Positions 54,901-63,900 of a stretch of 64,000 nucleotides of DNA are shown in pieces; position 1 is the first letter of the stretch; every line of letters starts with the position of its first letter. The stretch comes from Apilactobacillus nanyangensis. GTDB lineage: Bacteria > Bacillota > Bacilli > Lactobacillales > Lactobacillaceae. The notes beneath the pieces are model-generated. The model was not told the DNA's origin. It saw nothing but the letters and a program-made list of their open reading frames with translations, and made no database searches. The position numbers and the translations under genes were made by a program. The stretch is from the NCBI RefSeq assembly GCF_016861915.1, contig NZ_BOLX01000001.1, forward strand, positions 1 through 64,000, written 5' to 3'.

Positions 54901-57900
54901 TATCAAGATGCTTTGACTGGTTACCAAGAGGCAATCAACGCCAATAGTCTTAGTGCACAAGCTAATAGTAGTGATAATCAAGCTAAAAAAGCAGGATTCG
55001 CTCAAGGATTGATTGTTCTTCAAGCTGCCCAAAATGTTGCCAACGGTGAAGTTCAGCAATCACAAACTGGTCCAATGTATACAGAAGCTTTTGCTGCTGC
55101 AATCCAAGCGGTACAGGATATGCACAATAATCCACAAACTTCTGATGAAGTGAATAATAGTAATCAGGTATACAAAGACGCATATAAGTTTGCTATTCAT
55201 GCGATTCAAATACATTATGACCAAGGGGCTCAAGATTTCTTGAATAACGTAGGTCACCCAAGTGGCAATACGCAGGCAGATATTGATGGATATGGTAATG
55301 CCTTGACTGCCTATACCCAAGCTGTAAGTGGTCAATCTACATCTAGCTTAACCGATTCGCAAAGTCAAAAAGCCTTTAAGATTGGTCAAGATGTAGTTAA
55401 TGGAGTTCAATTGGCAATTGCCAAAGAGAATTTTCCTCAAAACGTAAGTTCAGCTGAACAAGATGCTTATAATGCTACACAAAAAGCATACAGTGATGCT
55501 AATCAGAACCAAACTACTTCCAACGCTCAAGGTAGTTTGGCTTATACGACGGCATATAACTATGCATTGACAAGAGCTAACAATGATCGTAATGATGGTG
55601 CACAGAGTTATGTTAATAATAATGCGTACACAGATTCTGCTAAAACTTTAGATGCGGATGCTCACAATGACGGTGCTCAAAAGGCAAAAAAAGGAATTGA
55701 AGACCAACAAGGTAATAAATCTACTAATGGAAATACTGATACGGCATACCTAATTGGTTATAACTCTGTTTCCGGAGCGACTGATGGTTCTAACGATGCC
55801 AAAAAAGGAAATTCACAAAGAACTGACTTTACTGATAAAAGCCAAGAGTACGTTGATGGGTACAATGGTGGATTTAAAGGAACTCAAGCGGGTTATGCTG
55901 ATGGGAAAAATGACACTGCGTTTGCTATGCTAGATGGTCAGACTCAAGCATACAAAGATGCATATAAGAATGCTTACAATGATGGAAAGAAATATGCTAA
56001 TGCAGGGGCTGTCGATTCAATGAACGGCTCACAAACACCTTCTATTACGATTCCTAATGATAATCAATTAGCGAAAACTGCTTATGATAAAGGAAAATCT
56101 AATGCAAATGATGCTTATCAATATGCTCATGATAATGTTGATAATTCTAATAAATATACTGATGGAACAGATGCTTATGATACCTTTAATGGTGCACGAG
56201 CAGGATTCGCTGCTGGTAAAAGTGGACAATCCAGTGTTACCACATCAGGAACGGCATTGTATCAAGCCGCTTATAATAAAGCTCGACAAGTAGCCGCTCG
56301 AGCAACTATTAATGGAATCATTTCCTTCCAATCATCAAGCTTGAACCAAGATGCTACTAGCTATACGCAAGCAAATGGCAAAAAGGATGTTGAAAATGAT
56401 GCTTTTGCTAATGCATATAGGCAAACTAAAAAAGGTTTTACCGATCAGATGGCTAGTTCATCAGATTTATCGTTGTCAAACACTTCGGATTCTTCATACA
56501 ACGCTGGAATTAGAATGGCGAAGAATCTACAATTAGGAACTTTAGATGCTTCTAATAATCCATCTCGTGATAATTATCCAGGTACATCTACTCAAGTAGC
56601 GGCATACTATGGAACTCGTGATGGATACTATGATGGTAGTCATTTCAATTCCAACAGAACTATGGATACCGCTTTGGCTAGTCAAACGTATGCATATCAA
56701 TATGCATATCAAAAAGCTAAATCATTAGGACCTACTAGTGCCTTAAATGGAGCAAATGCTTATATTCAGGCTGACGCTATTAATACGGGGGTATCTGCCG
56801 ATGCATTAGCACAACAACAAGGTTATAGTGATGCCCAAGCTGGTCATGATGCATTTAATTCTGGTAATTCGACCATACCTAATTCAAATAGTCAATCTGC
56901 AGCATACATCGCTGGATACAATGCAGCTAAAGATGCGCAAACAGGGGCAACTACTTTTAATCAATTAACTAGTGATAAAGTTTCCAATTCCGTATCAGAT
57001 ACGACCCCAAGGGCCTCATCCAATCAAATAGATGGATTTAATGGTGCAAGGGATGGTTATTTAGCCGGAATCGCAAGACAAACTCCACTGATTTTTGATA
57101 CTAGTTCTAGTCAATCTAGAGCATATCAAGAACAATACAATGCTGGATATAATGCTGCTAGAACAGCTGCGCAAAGTGGTGCCATTGCTTGGTTAAATTC
57201 ATCATCAGTTACGCAAACTGATTGGAACCAAGCACAAAAGAATGCATTTGCTTATGGACAACAAATTGCCCAAAGTGCTTATAATGATGCCCAAAGTAAT
57301 GGTTCCGTGGTTAATGGTACTATCACTAATAATGATAGTAACTACACAACTATCAATGACGCTCAGGATGCATATCAAGGTGCAGCAGCTGGATTTATTG
57401 ATGGAAAACTAGGCAATAATAATTCGCCAAGTAATACTTCTACCCGCCCAGTATATTGGGCTGCATATCAAAAAGCCCAAGAGGCTGCATCTAATGCTGC
57501 TCAAGTAGGAGTAGCTAATTTTGCCAAAGGTGATGCAGCTAGTGAAACTGCTAATCAAACTGATCAATTATCAGTAGCACAAAATTATGGTTTTGCCCAA
57601 GCTCGAGCTGGTTATAATGATCGTATCGGTGGAACTACAACTGAGAATTCTAATAATAATTCTTACGTGACCGGTTTTAACATGGCAAATGATGAAATTA
57701 ATGCGATTAATGACGCCACAACTGCTAATACTAGCAAACCTAGCCACACCAGTACGATTTATAATCAAGCTACTTATGATGCTGCATATCAGGCTACAGT
57801 TAATGGATATACTGACGGTAGTCAATCAGTTACCACTAATCAACAATCAACCGTTGCAAGTCAATCCTTGGTCTACACCGATGCCTATGCTAAGGCTAAG

Positions 57901-60900
57901 TTACTTGGTAATTGGGCTGCCAGAGGTGGTGCCATGAAATTTAGCAACAATAATGGCAGTGGCGATACATCCGGCCAAGATGTTAATTCTAAAGCGTTCC
58001 ATCAAGGATATATTGATGCCCAAAGTGCTTATACTAATGCGTTTAACGACTATACCAGCACGCAAGGCAATGGTCAGGATAATAAGACCCAAGCCTATAA
58101 TGGTTATGCAGATGCAATTAAAGATGTTGTAGCTGGCAATGTATCTAAACAATTAAGTAATATTTCTGTTTACAATGCGGCTTATATTCGTGCCTTCACT
58201 GATGCCCAAGTCATCACTAGAAACGGTGCTGCCGATTACTTTGCTACTAAGAAAAATCAAAGTACTAAATCTAATACAGATTTATACAATAAAGGATATA
58301 CTGACGCTACCAACGCCTATGCAGCTGCAGTAACTAGTCCTATTAGTGAACCACCAACCTATATAGCAGGAAGTAATGCTGATATTGTTTATTCCGGTGC
58401 TGCTTTAGCATTTAATGAAGTGGCGGTAAATAACACCGATATTGGAACAAATGGTAATACTAATCCAATCTATAATGCTGCTTACCAAAAGGCGTTAAAT
58501 GAAGGTAATAGTTATGCTAATCAAGGTGCGATCGAATTTGGACATTTGAAGTCTCTAACTGACGCAGTTAGTGGATATTCGAACCAAATCGGTTACTCCG
58601 TTTCGATTGCCATTGGATATATTAATGCGCAATCCGCATACACTGAAGCGCAAACTAATAACGCTGATGTTCACAATAGTAATTCTTCATATGATCAAGC
58701 ATATCAAGGAGCAGTTGCTGCCTTTAACGATGTAATTAATAACACCGATAAGGGTTCTGATGGTCAAAGTGATGTATTTAAGGCGATGTACAGTCGAGCA
58801 TTAAGTCATGGTAAGGCATTAGCTAAACGTGGTGCGGTAGCTTTTGGTAATGGTAAAGATAGATCCAAAACCACTGATACGAATGCAGCTATGTACAATC
58901 GTGGATATGATGATGCTTCGAATGCATTTAATGCTGCTCAAGTGAATCCAAGCCAAACTCAACAAAATGGTGATACTGCAGGTAGAAACCAAAGTAATTA
59001 CAATAATGCATACCTTGGTGCTGCTAATGCATTCAATGATGTTGCTACTGGAACCAACACAAATGTGAAAGCGGTTGATAGTACTGTTTATCAAGCTGTT
59101 TATGCTAAGGCACATGCTGTCGCACAAACCAATGCAGAAAATGGTGCTACCGTAGCAATGCAATTAATGCCTAACAAAGATCAAGGTTTATCTGAATTAA
59201 CTGGACAAGCAGCTAAGAATGATTTCAGCCGTGGTTTCTCTGATGCAACAATCGGATATAAAGCAGCACAAACCAATATTGCTGATTCAGCAAGTCATGG
59301 AACTACTTCTAATTTAGATAGTGCTTACCGTGGAGCAGCTGCCGCGTTTAAGGATGTAATGAATAATACATTATACGCAGGACAAAAAGCAGATAGTAGT
59401 TCTGTTTACCAAGCTGCTTACACAAAGGCGTTGGCTGAGGCACGTATGATTGCTAATAAAGCAGCTGCTGACTACTCCAATAATAAGGATGACACCGATA
59501 CACAAACTTATGATGCTGCAACTAAGGCGTATACAGTGGGTCGTAGTGATGCAATTAAGGGTTACCAAGCTGCTCTAGCTAACCCAAGTGATAAAACTTA
59601 TACTAGTGAGTCTAATAAAGACGAGGTCTTTAGAGGAACCGTAGATGGTTATAATGCAGTGGTAAATCATAAGACTAGTGATGCAGGTAAAAATGTGAAC
59701 GATACAAATCAAGCATATCTTGCTGCTTACAATAAGGCATTTAATGAAGCCACTAGCTATGCAGAAAATGGTGCTACTGCCTTTGGTAATGCTGTTGATT
59801 TAATTATTGGAAGAAATAATTTAGGATCTAATCAAGCTGCCAAAATGGTTTATTCAGTGGGCTATCAAGATGCAAATCAAGCTTATCAAGCTGCTCAATT
59901 AAATCCTATGGATGCATCCAGTCATAGATCTAATAGTAACTTTGATGAATCATACAAAGGTTTTGCAGCAGGATTTAATGATGTAACGGATACTAGTTTT
60001 ACTCATGCTAATGCAGACGATAATTCAGTTTATCAAGCTGCATATCAACGTGCAGTCAAGGAAGGAAAAGCAATTGCTACTAATGGTGCCCAAACAGCAT
60101 TCTTAGGAAATGGTGCAATTCAACAAGCCATATCTGCTTATGGAACAAATCAAGCAGCGATTAACATGTTCAACCAAGGAAAAGCTAATGCTTTAGCAGG
60201 ATATCAAGCAGCAGAAAATAATCCTAATGATTTACCATCTAACCATGCTAGTGGTTCAGATGCTGATGAAGCATATAATGGTGCGGCAGCAGGATTTAAT
60301 GATGTTGCTAATCGTTCCATTGGCAGTTTGCAAACGGCTGATGCAAGTCCAGTTTATCTAAATGCATATAATCAAGCTGTTGCAGACGGCCAAGATTACG
60401 CAAGTAGAGGTGCACAATACGCAAGTAAGGCTAATGCTGACCTTAATACAGGTGTTGCTAATATTAGTCAACAAGCATTAGTTAATGCCTTTAGTACTGG
60501 ATACTCAGATGCACTTAATGGATATAATCAAGCGGTGCAAGATCCAAGTAAGAACTTCTTGCATAATAGTGGATCTAATGTGGATAAAGCATATTTAGGT
60601 GCTGCTGCTGCCTTTAATGATGTTGCTACTGATAATGCAAATGGTAAGAGTCGCAGTATTAATAATGATCCAGTATCAACGGCTGCATATGATAAAGCAT
60701 ACGTGGACGGATTAACTTATCAAAATCAAGGTGCGGCGGATGCTGCTAAAGGTTCTGATAAGCAACAAGGTTTAGCTCAATTCAGTAGTACGCAGGCATA
60801 CTATGATGCCTATTATCGTGGGTTTACCGATGCCAATAATGGATACCAGTTAGCCCAACAAAATATAGACAATATGGCAAACCATAGTAGTACCAATAAT

Positions 60901-63900
60901 GTTGATAGTGCTTATCAAGGTGCTGTTAATGGTTTTAATGATGCAATGTCTAATACTAATATTCATCAAGATGACCATGCTAATGTGGTTTATCAAAATG
61001 CCTATATCCAAGCAATTGCAGAAGCACAAAAAATCATGAATCAAGCTGCAGCGGATTACAATCATGGTTTGAATCAAGAAACTCAAGCCCAGTTACAACC
61101 TAATGCAACGGATACGTTGATATACAATACTGCATATAAATATGTAAAAGAGGCATATCAATTAGTACAAACTACTGGAGTTGATGATAATAATCACAGA
61201 TCCAACAGTATTTCTGATCAAGAATATCGTGGGGCAATTGCAGCTTACCAAAATGTTATTGATGTAAGTGCAAATAATCATCCAAATAAAGAAGATACTA
61301 TTATTTACAATGCAGCCTTTAAAAAAGCTCAGGAAGAATCAATGAATTTGGCTTTAAATGGGGCAATAAGCTATATACAACAAAATGATGATAATAGGCC
61401 AAATCAAAATAATATTGCGCAAGTTAAGGCTTATGACAAGGGTGCAAGTGATGCCCAAAGTGCTTATGAATTAGCTCAAAACGATAGAACTCAAGGTTCA
61501 AATCATTCAACTAATAGTAACTTTGATGTTGTTTACACCAATGCTATTGCTGGTTTCAATGCTGCCATCGATAACCCGTTAGCACCTGCTAAAGAAGGAA
61601 ATGACCTAGCTACATTGACCTTCAATAAGGCATTGGCACAAGCTAAACAGTCTGCTCTAAACGGTGTATTGGCCTTTAACAATGATAATCATGATGAAGC
61701 GTTTGCAAAGGAAACTAAGCCAAGTGATAGGGATGCATTTACTGCTGGTTTCAAACAAGCAAAACAAGGATTTACAGATGCTGAAACTAATTACTTAGAC
61801 GCAGCTCATCACGACAGTAATTCATACGCTGATCAAGTATATACAGCTGCTGCCAAGGCATTTAAGGATGTCCATGACAGAACTGGTCAAGTTAATGCCA
61901 ACGCTACTAATTATGTGGATAAATCTGCATATAACAAGGCATTTAAAGAAGCGTTTGACATTGCAAACAACGGAGCTGACGATTCAGTGAAGGAAGCATC
62001 GAAAGCCGTCAATATTGCTCAATACGCTGGTAAGAATGCGTTGATTGATGCCTATGATGCCGGTTACGACGATGCAACTAAAGCATATTCAGATGCTGAA
62101 AACGACTATACCAAGGTAAACGACCATATAAGTGATAGTAACTATGATCGTGTATACCGTGGCGCAGCACTTGGATTCGGTGATATTATTGTCCACCAAC
62201 CTGGTCAAAATGCTAAAATTGATTCCAACAAGGCATTTGTAGATTCCTATAACAGAGCATCACAACAAGCATTCGCTCAAGCCCATGATGGTGCTGTTGA
62301 TGCCAATGGTCCAAAGCAAGTTCGTCAATTGAACACCAATATTGATAAGCAAGCTTACCAAGTTGGCTTTAACGATGCTACAAATGGTTATAGTGAAGCA
62401 CAAGGTAATCCTGATGATAAGAGTCGTGCTGATCAAACAACTAATGCAGGGTTAGCATATGCGGGGGCTGCTGCAGCATTTAACGATGTTGCTGATGGCA
62501 AACCGGGTGAACATGGTCAAACAATCGCTGATCTTGTTTACCAAAATGCTTATAACAAGGCATTGTCTGAAGGTAAAGCTAACGCCAATCAAGGTGCAAC
62601 AGCCTTTGGTCAAGGTCACAAATTAAGTGATGATACTAAGCAATTTGCAAGTTCCGGTGCTAAAGTAAAGGATTACAGCAAGGGTTATAATGATGCTCAG
62701 ACTGCATTTGCCGCAGCTCAAAGCGATGCTAGTCAAATTGAACAACACAAGAGTGGCAGTGATTATGATGAGGTTTATTCCGGTGCTGATAATGCCTTTA
62801 ATGACGTTTCCAACCATACAATTGGACAACATCGTAATGATTCAAGTAATCCTGCATACATTGCCGCATACGACAAGGCATTAACTTTTGGTCAATCAAA
62901 CACGCAAGATGGTGCTTTGACATACTTGACTGACATCCAAGACTACGATAAGAAGATGGATTCCTTTACTACTCAAGCTGAAAAGAACTCATTTAAAACT
63001 GGTTTTAATGACGCTAAGAAGGGTTACGAATTAGCACAACAAAATCCATTGCTTCAAAGTCATATTGATCAAAATAACTTAGATTACACTTATCGTGGAG
63101 CGGTTGCTGCATTTAACGATGTTAAAAATAATCAATCGGGACAACATAGTAAGGATGAGGATAATTTAATTTATCAAAAGGCTTATGACAAAGCGTTGGC
63201 AGAAGGAACTAAATCATTAATTGATGGAGCTAATGAATTTGCCGACAATAAGCCAAATTCTGCTCATGAATTAGACTCAAATAGTTTAATTCGAAATCAA
63301 GGTTATAAAGATGCTAAATCTCAATATGAGAATTTATTGATTGGTGGAAATGAAAGTTTACCTGTAAATGTAAGCCCAGCGCAAAACATTGGTTATCAAA
63401 AGGCTAAGACAGTTGTCATTGGAATTATCGACGCAATAAGTGGTCAATCACAGCATTCAACAGATACTAATTATGTGTTGGGATATAATTCAGCAAAAGC
63501 TGGCTTAAATGATGGTCAAAACTTGGCTGAATCCAGTGGTGTGCTTGATAGTCTTAATAATATTTTCGTTCCTGATGGATTGGATAATGATGCATATCGT
63601 CAAGTTTTTGCTGGTGCATATGAGGGATATAAGACTGGTGCCGCTTTGCATCCAAATAATCCTAGTCAACATAATGTAGCTTTTGTGTCGGCTTATAACT
63701 ATGCATACAATATCGCTTCTAGTTATGTTCCAGCCCAAAATGATTACTTATATAATGGTAAGAAGGCTGACTTTAATGGTAGCAATTCTGATATAGCTTA
63801 TAATAAGGCATACAATAATACTGAAGATGGATTTAAGGATGGCATTAATAATGCAGAAATTAAGAATCCAGATTCCGGTTATTATGTAAATGGTTATAAT

